DNA of 64,000 bases. Source: Phycobacter azelaicus. Lineage in GTDB: Bacteria > Pseudomonadota > Alphaproteobacteria > Rhodobacterales > Rhodobacteraceae. This document shows positions 56,438 to 64,000 of this stretch, piece by piece. Positions within the stretch are counted from its first letter, which is position 1. The number at the start of each line of letters is the position of its first letter. The notes below the pieces were generated by a model. That model saw only the letters and a program-made list of their open reading frames with translations. It did no database searches and was not told the origin of the DNA. The translations under genes were made by a program, and so were the position numbers. The DNA lies in assembly GCF_014884385.1 (NCBI RefSeq), contig NZ_WKFH01000002.1:1-64000 (forward strand), written 5' to 3'.

Positions 56438-58693
56438 ATGTGTGATCTCTGCACCATGACCGCAACGTTCGATCCCAAGCGGCATACGGATGGAAACGGG
56501 TTTGACGGCAGTATGGATGGTGCGATCCAGGCCACACTTTATGAAATCAGCGATGCATCAGCGAGCCGTTTTACCGCCTATGAGATGTCGGTGGGTGATA
56601 GCTTCCGGGGCACGCTTGGCTGGCGCAGCGATCGGGATTGGGTAGAGGTGAGCCTGACGGCCGGGCAGAGCTACGAGATCGCCCTGGATGGTGTCTCCCT
56701 GTCTGATCCCTATCTGCGGCTTTATGATATGAGCGGGAGCCAGATCGGCTATAATGACGATGGCGGGCCGGGGCTGGATTCCCTCTTGCGCTATACGGCC
56801 AGCACCACCGGCACCTATTATGTCGAGGCAGGGGCCTTCGCTGATTATTACACCGGATCCTACACTCTTTCGGTGATCGATGTCGGCAGCCTCCCGGATA
56901 CCAGCGGCACCCTGGATGAGTTGGCCCGTTTCCTCACGCATGGTTTCTGGGGCGGCACTTCGCGTAGTTTCAACACCAGCGGCAGCAACCAGATCACGGT
57001 GAATATCACCGCGCTCACCGAGGATGGCCAGAAACTGGCCCGCTGGGCCTTTGAAGCCTGGGAAGCGGTCGCCAATATCGATTTTGTCGAGGTGAGCGGC
57101 ACCGCTCAGATCACCTTTGATGACAATGCCAGTGGCGCCTATGCCTCTTTCTCGACCAGCGGATCCACGCTTCTGTCCTCCAATGTGAATGTTGGGACCA
57201 GCTGGCTGAGCACCTATGGCACGACCATGTCCAGCTATTCCTTTGCCACCTATATTCACGAGATCGGCCACGCGCTGGGGCTGGGGCACCAGGGGGATTA
57301 CAACGGCTCGGCCACCTACGGGATCGATGATACCTATTCCAACGACAGCTGGCAGATCTCGGTCATGTCCTATTTCGACCAGGATGAGAATACGACCACC
57401 AACGCCAGCCGTGCGGCGCTGATCTCGGCGATGATGTCGGATGTGGTGGCGATCCAGAACCTCTATGGTGCGCCCGGCGCCTCGAGCGAGACCGCAGGCA
57501 ATACCACCTGGGGCGCGAACAGCACCCTGGGAGGTTATCTTGGCGATGCCATGTCCGCGCTTGAGACCAGCGGCAACGGGTCGGTCAGCAACCGGTCCGT
57601 GGCCTTCACCATCTATGACCGCGATGGCCTGGACACCCTGGATCTGAGCTACAACAGCACGAATGACCGGGTGGATCTCAACGACCAGAGCTTTTCGGAC
57701 GTGAGCGGTCTGACCGGCAATCTTGCCATCGCCCGCGGCACGATGATCGAGGACTTCCGCGGTGGCAGCGGCAATGACACCGTGACCGGCAACGAGATGA
57801 ACAACCTCATCTCCGGCAACGATGGCCACGACAGCCTGATCGGCGGGGTCGGTTACGACACGCTTTACGGCGGCGGCGGCGGGGACAGCCTGTCTGGCGG
57901 CAGTGGCCGGGATCTGGTGTCCGGCAACACCGGGGACGACAGCCTTCTGGGCGGCACCGGAGATGACACGCTTTATGGCGGCGACGGCAATGACACCCTG
58001 TTCGGCAACACCGCGCTCGATACGATCTATGGCGAGGCGGGGGATGATTACATCAGCTCTGGCGACGGGGTGGATTTTGTCGATGGCGGCGCGGGCAATG
58101 ATACGATCTATGGCCGCTCGGGCTGGGACAGCCTTTATGGCGGGGACGACGACGATACGCTTTTTGGCTCCGAAGGGGATGACCTGCTGGCCGGGGGGCG
58201 CGGGGATGACTGGGTCTCGGCCGGCTCGGCCTGGGACCGGGTCTATGGCAACTCCGGCAATGATACGCTGTATGGCAATTTCGGTTCAGACTGGATCTCG
58301 GGCGGTGGCGGTCGCGACAGTCTTTATGGCGGCACCGGCGATGATACGCTTTTGGGCGGTGGCGGCGATGATCGGCTTTGGGGCAATCAGGGCGTGGACC
58401 GCCTGGATGGCGGCGGCGGCGATGATGTTATGCGCGGCGGCACCCTGGCGGATACTTTCGTGTTCAATATCGGCTATGACCGGGATGAGATCGCGGATTT
58501 CGAACTGGACCGCGACACCCTTCTGCTGTCGACCAGCCTGACCGATGGCGAGACCGATGGCGATGCGATCCTGCAGAGCTTTGGCGCCCTGGTGGGGGCG
58601 GATGTGGTTCTCGATTTTGGTGATGGCGACACATTGATCCTGATGAATCTGGCCAGTTTGAGTGGTCTGGCAGACAGGATCGACACCTTCTGA
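56438..58693 (+). CDS. Serralysin-type RTX metalloprotease with PPC domain
   Basis: A 751-residue secreted zinc protease of the M10 metzincin type. Residues ~45-145 form a PPC-like domain (VGDSFRGTLGWRSDRDWVEV, YNDDGGPGLDSLLRY). The catalytic domain has HEIGHALGLGH at ~280 and the Met-turn ISVMSYFDQ. An M10_C/RTX region follows (~440-680, GGxGxDxLYG repeats) with the C-terminal cap GGTLADTFVF. No Sec signal; export by type I secretion is expected, with no exporter here. It shares a 203-bp block with the RTX gene at 27956. The first Met is followed by an unusual Cys pair (MCDLCTMTATF); a start at the internal MTATF is possible. Confidence 0.92.
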   Translation: MCDLCTMTATFDPKRHTDGNGFDGSMDGAIQATLYEISDASASRFTAYEMSVGDSFRGTLGWRSDRDWVEVSLTAGQSYEIALDGVSLSDPYLRLYDMSGSQIGYNDDGGPGLDSLLRYTASTTGTYYVEAGAFADYYTGSYTLSVIDVGSLPDTSGTLDELARFLTHGFWGGTSRSFNTSGSNQITVNITALTEDGQKLARWAFEAWEAVANIDFVEVSGTAQITFDDNASGAYASFSTSGSTLLSSNVNVGTSWLSTYGTTMSSYSFATYIHEIGHALGLGHQGDYNGSATYGIDDTYSNDSWQISVMSYFDQDENTTTNASRAALISAMMSDVVAIQNLYGAPGASSETAGNTTWGANSTLGGYLGDAMSALETSGNGSVSNRSVAFTIYDRDGLDTLDLSYNSTNDRVDLNDQSFSDVSGLTGNLAIARGTMIEDFRGGSGNDTVTGNEMNNLISGNDGHDSLIGGVGYDTLYGGGGGDSLSGGSGRDLVSGNTGDDSLLGGTGDDTLYGGDGNDTLFGNTALDTIYGEAGDDYISSGDGVDFVDGGAGNDTIYGRSGWDSLYGGDDDDTLFGSEGDDLLAGGRGDDWVSAGSAWDRVYGNSGNDTLYGNFGSDWISGGGGRDSLYGGTGDDTLLGGGGDDRLWGNQGVDRLDGGGGDDVMRGGTLADTFVFNIGYDRDEIADFELDRDTLLLSTSLTDGETDGDAILQSFGALVGADVVLDFGDGDTLILMNLASLSGLADRIDTF
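58001..58203 (+). repeat. 203-bp block shared with the RTX gene at 27956
   Basis: Partner of 30164-30366, with 198 of 203 bases identical by hand alignment. It encodes RTX repeats just before the C-terminal cap. Confidence 0.9.
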
Positions 58694-58802
58694 GGCGGCT
58701 TACAGCGTCTGACGAAAAGCCTGAGACATCACGCATCACCTGACGCGTTGAAATCTTTGATTTCAGGCAGCGATAGGTGATTCAAGTTTTTCGCATGGCG
58801 GC

Positions 58803-60101
58803 TCAGAGCCGCAGGTCGGACTGATCTGCGGTAAAGACGCTTTTGAGGTCAAAGAACACATGATCCGCCGCGCCAAAGCGGCGCAGGGCCGCAGCGCCCG
58901 CCGCCTTGAAGGTCTCATGCGGCACCGCCAGCAACACCCCGTCATACTGACCTTCGCCCGGATCCGTGATCGGGGTGATGCCGTATTCGACCTTGGCCTC
59001 GGCGCTGTCGACCATGGGATCGTGCACATCCACCGTGAGACCATATTCTTCCAGTTCGCGCAGCACATCCACCACGCGGGTATTGCGCAGATCGGGGCAG
59101 TTCTCCTTGAAGCTGAGGCCCAGGATCAGCACCCGGCCGCCGTGCACCGGAAACCCCTTGCGCAGCATCTCCTTGACCATGCGGCCGGCCACATAGGCGC
59201 CCATACCGTCATTGATGCGCCGCCCGGCCAGGATCACCTGCGGGTGATAGCCGATCGCCTCGGCCTTGTGGGTGAGATAGTAGGGATCCACCCCGATGCA
59301 GTGCCCGCCCACCAGACCGGGGCGGAAGGGCAGAAAGTTCCATTTGGTGCCGGCCGCCTCGAGCACGGCCTGGGTGTCGATGCCCATGCGGTTGAAGATC
59401 ATCGCCAGCTCGTTGACCAGCGAGATATTGAGATCGCGCTGGGTGTTCTCGATCACCTTGGCGGCCTCGGCCACGCGGATGCTTTGGGCCCGGTAGGTGC
59501 CGGCGGTGATGATCTGCCGATAGAGTGCATCGATCTCGGCCGCCACCTCGGGCGTCGAGCCCGATGTCACCTTCAGGATGTCGGGCAGCCGGTGCGCCTT
59601 GTCGCCGGGGTTGATCCGCTCGGGGCTGTAGCCGACGTGGAAATCCCTGTTGCAGGTCAGCCCGGATACCTGCTCCAGCACCGGCACACAGTCCTCTTCG
59701 GTGGCGCCGGGATATACGGTGCTTTCGTAGATGACGATATCGCCGGGTTTCAGAACCTCTCCCACCGTCTGCGAGGCGCGCAGCAGCGGGCTGAGGTCGG
59801 GGCGTTTGTGGGCGTCGATCGGGGTGGGCACGGTGACGATATAGATCCGGCAGTCGGCGATCTGCTGCGGATCATCGGCATAGCGCAGCTGCTGCGCCGC
59901 CTTCAGCGCCTCAGGCTCCACCTCGCGGGTGCGGTCCTCGCCCGCTTTCAGGGCAGCAATGCGGGCCGCATCGATGTCAAAGCCAACGGTGGGGCGGATC
60001 TTGCCGAATTCCACCGCCAGCGGCAGGCCGACATAGCCAAGGCCGATGACGGCAATCACCCCTTCGGGGCTGGAGGCGGTCTGCGCGCTGCTCTCTGTCA
60101 T
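58803..60101 (-). CDS. UDP-N-acetylhexosamine / UDP-sugar 6-dehydrogenase (TviB/WbpO-like)
   Basis: A 432-residue UDP-sugar dehydrogenase: [94 protein letters not shown] with the catalytic Cys, and [20 protein letters not shown]. The WbpO/TviB/VipA subgroup (oxidising UDP-GlcNAc or UDP-GalNAc) fits better than UDP-glucose dehydrogenase. It follows the 4-epimerase gene by 33 bases, so the pair supplies a uronic acid to the polymer. Converges with the protease gene. Confidence 0.87.
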   Translation of the reverse strand: MTESSAQTASSPEGVIAVIGLGYVGLPLAVEFGKIRPTVGFDIDAARIAALKAGEDRTREVEPEALKAAQQLRYADDPQQIADCRIYIVTVPTPIDAHKRPDLSPLLRASQTVGEVLKPGDIVIYESTVYPGATEEDCVPVLEQVSGLTCNRDFHVGYSPERINPGDKAHRLPDILKVTSGSTPEVAAEIDALYRQIITAGTYRAQSIRVAEAAKVIENTQRDLNISLVNELAMIFNRMGIDTQAVLEAAGTKWNFLPFRPGLVGGHCIGVDPYYLTHKAEAIGYHPQVILAGRRINDGMGAYVAGRMVKEMLRKGFPVHGGRVLILGLSFKENCPDLRNTRVVDVLRELEEYGLTVDVHDPMVDSAEAKVEYGITPITDPGEGQYDGVLLAVPHETFKAAGAAALRRFGAADHVFFDLKSVFTADQSDLRL

Positions 60102-60134
60102 CCTGCTCTGTCCTTTACGATCCCTGTGCCCTGA

Positions 60135-61193
60135 TCACTTGCCGTAATAGTCCCGGAACCAGGACACGAAATGGGCAATACCTGTCTTCACATCGGTCTG
60201 CGGGCGATAGCCGGTCAGGGCGTTCAAGAGATCCGCATTGGCCCAGGTGGCGGGCACATCGCCCTTCTGCATCTCCATGTAATTGCGGATGGCCTTTTGC
60301 CCCAGCGCCTCTTCGATGGCCTCGATGAAATCCAGGAGGCGCACCTTGTCGGAATTGCCGATATTGACGACCCGGTAGGGGGCCACCGGCGACAGGCTGT
60401 CCCCGGCGGGAATGTCCTCGGGGGTTTCGGGGCGGCGCGGCACCGCATCGATCAGCAGGCGGATGGCGCGCACCAGATCGTCGATATAGGTAAAGTCGCG
60501 GTACATGTCGCCGTGATTGTAAATGTCGATGGGCCGCCCATCGAGGATCGCATCGGTGAATTTGAACAGCGCCAGATCCGGGCGCCCCCAGGGGCCGTAG
60601 ACGGTGAAGAAGCGGAACATGGTGGTGGGCAGGTTCCACAGGTGCGCATAGGAGTGCCCCATGCTTTCGCCGGCCTTCTTGGTGGCGGCATAGATGGTCA
60701 GCGGGGTGTCGGCCTTGTCGGTCTCGGCAAAGGGCATCTGCGTATTGGCGCCATAGACCGATGAGGTCGAGGCCATCAGCAGGTGATCCACCGCATGCTG
60801 GCGGGCGATCTCCATCACGTTGAAGGTGCCCACGATATTGCTGTCCACATAGGCGCGCGGGTTTTCCAGGCTGTAGCGCACCCCGGCCTGGGCCGCGAGA
60901 TGCACGATCACGTCGGGGCGAAAATCGCCTGCGACCTCGGCCAGCAGCTCGGCGTCTTCGACCATGCCTTCGGTGCAGGCAAAGCCGGGGCTTTGCGCCA
61001 GCATCTGGTGACGGCGCTGTTTGAGGGTGACATCGTAATAGTCGGTCATGCCGTCATAGCCATGCACCCGGAAGCCTTCGGCCAGAAGCAGCCGGGCCAG
61101 GTGAAAGCCGATAAAGCCGGCGGTGCCGGTGATCAGCACCCGGCGGCCCGTTGCCGGGGCGGCGGAAGAGGAAGACGAAAGCGGATCGATCAT
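60135..61193 (-). CDS. UDP-glucuronate 4-epimerase
   Basis: A 352-residue extended SDR of the UDP-glucuronate 4-epimerase type (LpsL/CapI): [97 protein letters not shown] (Tyr/Lys), [20 protein letters not shown]. It converts UDP-GlcA to UDP-GalA, or the HexNAcA pair. The ATG at 61193 (MIDPLSS) is chosen; a TTG frame start at 61253 is possible. First gene of a two-gene minus operon with the dehydrogenase. Confidence 0.9.
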   Translation of the reverse strand: MIDPLSSSSSAAPATGRRVLITGTAGFIGFHLARLLLAEGFRVHGYDGMTDYYDVTLKQRRHQMLAQSPGFACTEGMVEDAELLAEVAGDFRPDVIVHLAAQAGVRYSLENPRAYVDSNIVGTFNVMEIARQHAVDHLLMASTSSVYGANTQMPFAETDKADTPLTIYAATKKAGESMGHSYAHLWNLPTTMFRFFTVYGPWGRPDLALFKFTDAILDGRPIDIYNHGDMYRDFTYIDDLVRAIRLLIDAVPRRPETPEDIPAGDSLSPVAPYRVVNIGNSDKVRLLDFIEAIEEALGQKAIRNYMEMQKGDVPATWANADLLNALTGYRPQTDVKTGIAHFVSWFRDYYGK

Positions 61194-61633
61194 CGGCGGG
61201 CAGGTTTCCAGAAAAGGCGTAACGCTGTGAGGCCTATAGGGAAACGGGGGCAAAAACCATGCCCGATTGCAGGGGATTTTGGCATATATTTACCATAACA
61301 ATGATTATTGGAATTATTCTTGTGCGCGCAAAGCTCCTTGAGACCATCAGCGGTAGCCCTCCACCGTGGCCTCGATCGCGCTGGGCGGTTTGGCCAAATT
61401 ATATCGCGCTCTGGTCGATTGAGCGGCTAAATGGGAAATGCGTGCTTCTTGAACCTCAAAGAGCCATCAGAGATCATCGCCAAACGTCTGATATAATAAT
61501 ATATTACAATTACTTGGTCGATTTCGATTTCGAGGGATATGGCTCCTTCAACATTCTCACTGCACACGCAAGATGTGTTAAAAACTGTTAATGTTTTTGA
61601 AAAAATTTCTGAGGAGCACAGGACCGCGATTTG
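61194..61633. other. Intergenic stretch upstream of the uronate-epimerase operon (copy 2)
   Basis: The clean version of 983-1423. AT-rich around 61280-61320 and 61480-61600. It should hold the promoter of the epimerase/dehydrogenase pair. No gene, no clear hairpin. Confidence 0.5.
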
Positions 61634-62743
61634 TCATGGATTTGCCGACAGCCCCTGCCCGCCCGACAGGTAGAACCGGAAGGCGACCAGGATGTGATAG
61701 AAGGTCGAGGCGGGCATATTCTGCGACAGCAGATCGCTCGCGCTGCTGCGCTTGTCGTACCAGCCGCCGGGCACCGGGGTTTGCAGGTAATCCCGCCACA
61801 TCAGCGCCAGCACCTCTTCGGGGCTGCAGCCCGCGGGCAGCGCATGGCCGCGGCGGCGCAGGGTAACGCTGGCCTTCAGAAATTCGGTCTGCGGCCACAT
61901 GCGGCGACTGCCCGAGAGCGGATCCGCCCGGTCCGGCAAGAGACCCGCCGCATCGCGCCGATCAATCACCGCCTGGAACAGATGCGCCAGGTCCAGGCCA
62001 CTGTTCTGCCCGGTCAGCACCTCGTAGCGGTCGATCAGGTAGATCCATTCCGCCATATGGCCGGGCTCAACCCTTTGCAGATCGGGTGGAAGCGGTAGCC
62101 AGTCGGGGTCGAAATACTCCAGCACCCGGCCATCCTCGGTCAGGAAGACCTCGCGGTAGAGCGTAAGACACTCTTCGGCCATGCTGCGAAAGCGCGCCTC
62201 TCCCGTGGCCGCAAAAAGCGCGGTTGCGGTCTCGAACATATGCATATGGGGGTTCTGGCGGCGGCGCGCGGGAGCCTCGGCGCTTTCGAACCAGCCCCGG
62301 GGCGCCTTGAGCCGGGCCAGTTCGGCCTCAAGCCGGGTCAGATCCGCTGCGACGTCAAAGCCCGCTTCGATCAGGGCGGCGGCGGCCAGCAGCATGAAGG
62401 CCAGATCATAAAGGTCATGGGGTGCGCTGATCAGGCTGCAATCGGGCGCAAGGCGGGCGCCGAGGTTGCCGGTGTCGGGATCAAAGCCCTGGTCCATGGC
62501 AAAGCGGAACAGCTGCAGCGCCAGGGCCTGATGGTCCGGCTCCTGCGACTGGGCAAAGCAATAGGCCTGGCGCACCTGCACCCGAAGGCGGCGCTCCATA
62601 TCCGCTAGCGGGGCGCCCGCGTGGTCCAGCGCCTCCCAGACGGTGCCGGTGGCCGCATCCACGCCAGTGCCGGTCCACAGCGGCAGGGCGTCATCAGCCA
62701 GCCAGCGGGGCAGCTCGTGGTGCCAGTTGTGGTCTTGGGTCAT
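61634..62743 (-). CDS. AGE-family epimerase (second copy of 1424-2533)
   Basis: Same gene as at 1424-2533, seen again because the circular molecule is read past its origin. The protein is identical over its whole length. Confidence 0.9.
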   Translation of the reverse strand: MTQDHNWHHELPRWLADDALPLWTGTGVDAATGTVWEALDHAGAPLADMERRLRVQVRQAYCFAQSQEPDHQALALQLFRFAMDQGFDPDTGNLGARLAPDCSLISAPHDLYDLAFMLLAAAALIEAGFDVAADLTRLEAELARLKAPRGWFESAEAPARRRQNPHMHMFETATALFAATGEARFRSMAEECLTLYREVFLTEDGRVLEYFDPDWLPLPPDLQRVEPGHMAEWIYLIDRYEVLTGQNSGLDLAHLFQAVIDRRDAAGLLPDRADPLSGSRRMWPQTEFLKASVTLRRRGHALPAGCSPEEVLALMWRDYLQTPVPGGWYDKRSSASDLLSQNMPASTFYHILVAFRFYLSGGQGLSANP

Positions 62744-63561
62744 TGTGAGTGTCCTTTTGTCCGTCGGATCAGGGCGCTGCTCTTGCGCAAGACCTTCAAC
62801 AGGGAAATCGGATAGACCCCACTGCGCGAGACCCAATCCTGCGGGGGAGTTTTGCGTGCCAGCCGCAAGGAAGGCCCGCCCCGCAGCGGTGCCAAATCCG
62901 TCAGCGGTGCCAGTACCGGATTGTCCGCAGCGCGCAGCAGGCGGCAGTCGCCCCGGTCACGCAGGGCCCGCAGGATATCGAGATCCAGCTCCAGCGCATG
63001 GAGGTGCTGATCAAAGCCGCGCTGGCCCAGGTCCTGCCCCATCAAGGCTCGAAAATGGGGGCCTGGCTCGAATGGGTAGCGGCGTTTGCCGGTGTAGAAA
63101 TCAAGACCGGCCAGAATGATCTCTTCAGCGCCCATGGCATGGGCCATGAGCAGGGCGTAAAGGCCGGTGGTGGGGTGACGCTGATGGCGGGCGATCAGGC
63201 GCTGCACCTCGGTTTCGATATGGACATCGCGGTAGCGCATCGGCTGATAGAGCGCAGCAAAACGGCGCTGCCCGGCCCGCACCACGCGCGGGTTGTGGCT
63301 GGTCCAGCTGCCCAGGTCATAATCCTGGCGGCAGCGATAGAGGGTTTCGAACATGAAGGGGGCCACGCGGGGATCGCCTGCCATGAAGGCCAGATCCACC
63401 CGTCGACCAAGGTAGAAGTCCGGTTCAAAAAAGAAGTTGTTGGTGCGGATGATGAAATCATCTGGCAGGATGCGGCCTGGCTCCAGGTCCGCGATCGAGG
63501 CACCATTGCTGGCCACCACGACCGGGCGGTCCCGCAGCTGTCGCGTGGGGTCTTTGGTCAC
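62740..63561 (-). CDS. GT42 sialyltransferase-like enzyme (second copy of 2530-3351)
   Basis: Same gene as at 2530-3351, identical protein. See that entry for motifs. Confidence 0.9.
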   Translation of the reverse strand: MTKDPTRQLRDRPVVVASNGASIADLEPGRILPDDFIIRTNNFFFEPDFYLGRRVDLAFMAGDPRVAPFMFETLYRCRQDYDLGSWTSHNPRVVRAGQRRFAALYQPMRYRDVHIETEVQRLIARHQRHPTTGLYALLMAHAMGAEEIILAGLDFYTGKRRYPFEPGPHFRALMGQDLGQRGFDQHLHALELDLDILRALRDRGDCRLLRAADNPVLAPLTDLAPLRGGPSLRLARKTPPQDWVSRSGVYPISLLKVLRKSSALIRRTKGHSQ

Positions 63562-64000
63562 GGAGTCGTGGCCTCGGCAGAGCGCAAGACATCGGCCATG
63601 GCGCGCAGGGCACCCTTGCCGCCGGGCAGCGGCAGGATCCAGTCGGCGATCCCCAGGATCTCGGGGTGGGCATCGCTGGGGCAGGCAGAGAGGTCGGCCC
63701 GCTCCATCGCACCGCGGTCATTGATATCATTGCCCACGAAAAGAAGATCTGCCCAGGTCAGACCCTGTTCCTGCAGCCAGGCCTCAAGCGCGGCCACCTT
63801 GTCATCGACGCTGTGGTAGACCTCAAGTTGCAGTTTCTCGGCGCGCCGCAGCACCACCGGGTTCTTTTCCTTGGAGAGGATCATCATCCGGTAACGCCCG
63901 GACTGGCGCAAAAGAGAAATTCCCATGCCGTCCCGGCGCGAGGTGCGCACGCTTTCCACCCCGTTCTGATCTGTCAGCACCAGATCGTCCGTATGGACCC
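63558..64000 (-). CDS. NeuA/HAD fusion, C-terminal part only (second copy, cut by window end)
   Basis: Same gene as at 3348-4568. Only the HAD phosphatase end is inside the window; the cytidylyltransferase half would lie beyond 64000. Confidence 0.9.
   Translation of the reverse strand, partial: VHTDDLVLTDQNGVESVRTSRRDGMGISLLRQSGRYRMMILSKEKNPVVLRRAEKLQLEVYHSVDDKVAALEAWLQEQGLTWADLLFVGNDINDRGAMERADLSACPSDAHPEILGIADWILPLPGGKGALRAMADVLRSAEATTP

Larger units (their letters stand above)
60205..64000. repeat. Terminal direct repeat, copy 2
   Basis: Second pass over the sequence at 1-3790. This copy keeps the uronate-epimerase frame intact, so it is the better version of the first 1.3 kb. Genes after 61634 are the same genes as those listed from 1424 on and should be counted once. 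Confidence 0.93.

Noticed and set aside
56558..57829. Long minus-strand open frame opposite the serralysin gene
   Set aside because: Shadow of the protease gene. The plus frame has HEIGHALGLGH and RTX repeats, while the minus frame has no recognisable features.

Overview
This window is the linear form of a circular plasmid of about 60.2 kb. Bases 1-3790 recur at 60205-64000 with a settled offset of 60210. The module at 32.2-36.7 kb holds a RepA-type (RPA-domain) initiator diverging from parAB, with iteron-like repeats, a perfect DnaA box and three identical 24-bp palindromes. High GC, the RepA type, DUF2793, YjbH/YjbF and the overall gene families point to an alphaproteobacterium, most likely Rhodobacterales (Roseobacter group). 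In layout it resembles the RepA-I 'biofilm plasmids' of that group, but I see no rhamnose (rmlABCD) operon; the deoxysugar operon looks like one for GDP-colitose.

Layout (plasmid read from 1): 1.4-4.6 kb (-): AGE-family epimerase, GT42 sialyltransferase-like enzyme and a CMP-nonulosonate synthetase/HAD phosphatase fusion, in one overlapping operon. 4.75-6.1 kb (+): small coupled ORF plus a DUF6716-like transferase. 6.2-13.2 kb (-): pseudaminic-type operon pseB-pseC-pseF-pseG-ATP-grasp-SDR-pseI without pseH. 13.4-15.8 kb (-): an alpha/beta hydrolase-TPR gene split by a 1260-bp IS3-family element. 16.0-21.2 kb (+): large putative transferase, DUF4910 aminopeptidase-like protein, AAC(3)-like acetyltransferase. 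21.3-23.7 kb (-): two GT2 enzymes and a methyltransferase. 23.8 kb (+): NeuB-family synthase. 24.9-27.8 kb: capsule ABC export (KpsM, KpsE, KpsT). 28-32 kb: RTX protein and a GT4 enzyme. 32.2-36.7 kb: replication and partition. 36.8-41.6 kb (+): gmd-colC-colD-manC. 41.8-44.5 kb: chemoreceptor. 44.5-45.9 kb (-): glmM. 46.2-47.6 kb: DUF2793/beta-helix protein. 47.6-56.2 kb: OPX exporter, reductase/phosphoglycosyltransferase/4,6-dehydratase set, YjbH, YjbF, YjbE-like. 56.4-58.7 kb: serralysin-type RTX protease. 58.8-61.2 kb (-): UDP-sugar dehydrogenase and UDP-glucuronate 4-epimerase; after that the sequence repeats.

Together the plasmid looks like a nearly self-contained surface-polysaccharide factory. 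It makes activated precursors (CMP-Kdn/sialic-type sugar, CMP-pseudaminic-type sugar, GDP-colitose, UDP-uronic acid, probably UDP-QuiNAc), has transferases to assemble them, and has capsule-type ABC/PCP/OPX export plus a Yjb (group 4 capsule-like) outer-membrane module. Two RTX proteins probably leave through a chromosomally encoded type I exporter, since none is present here. The 6.2-21.2 kb stretch is visibly less GC-rich than its surroundings and looks imported.

Limits: all family calls are by eye from sequence motifs; no database search was run. The first ~1.3 kb carries indel errors relative to its second copy.
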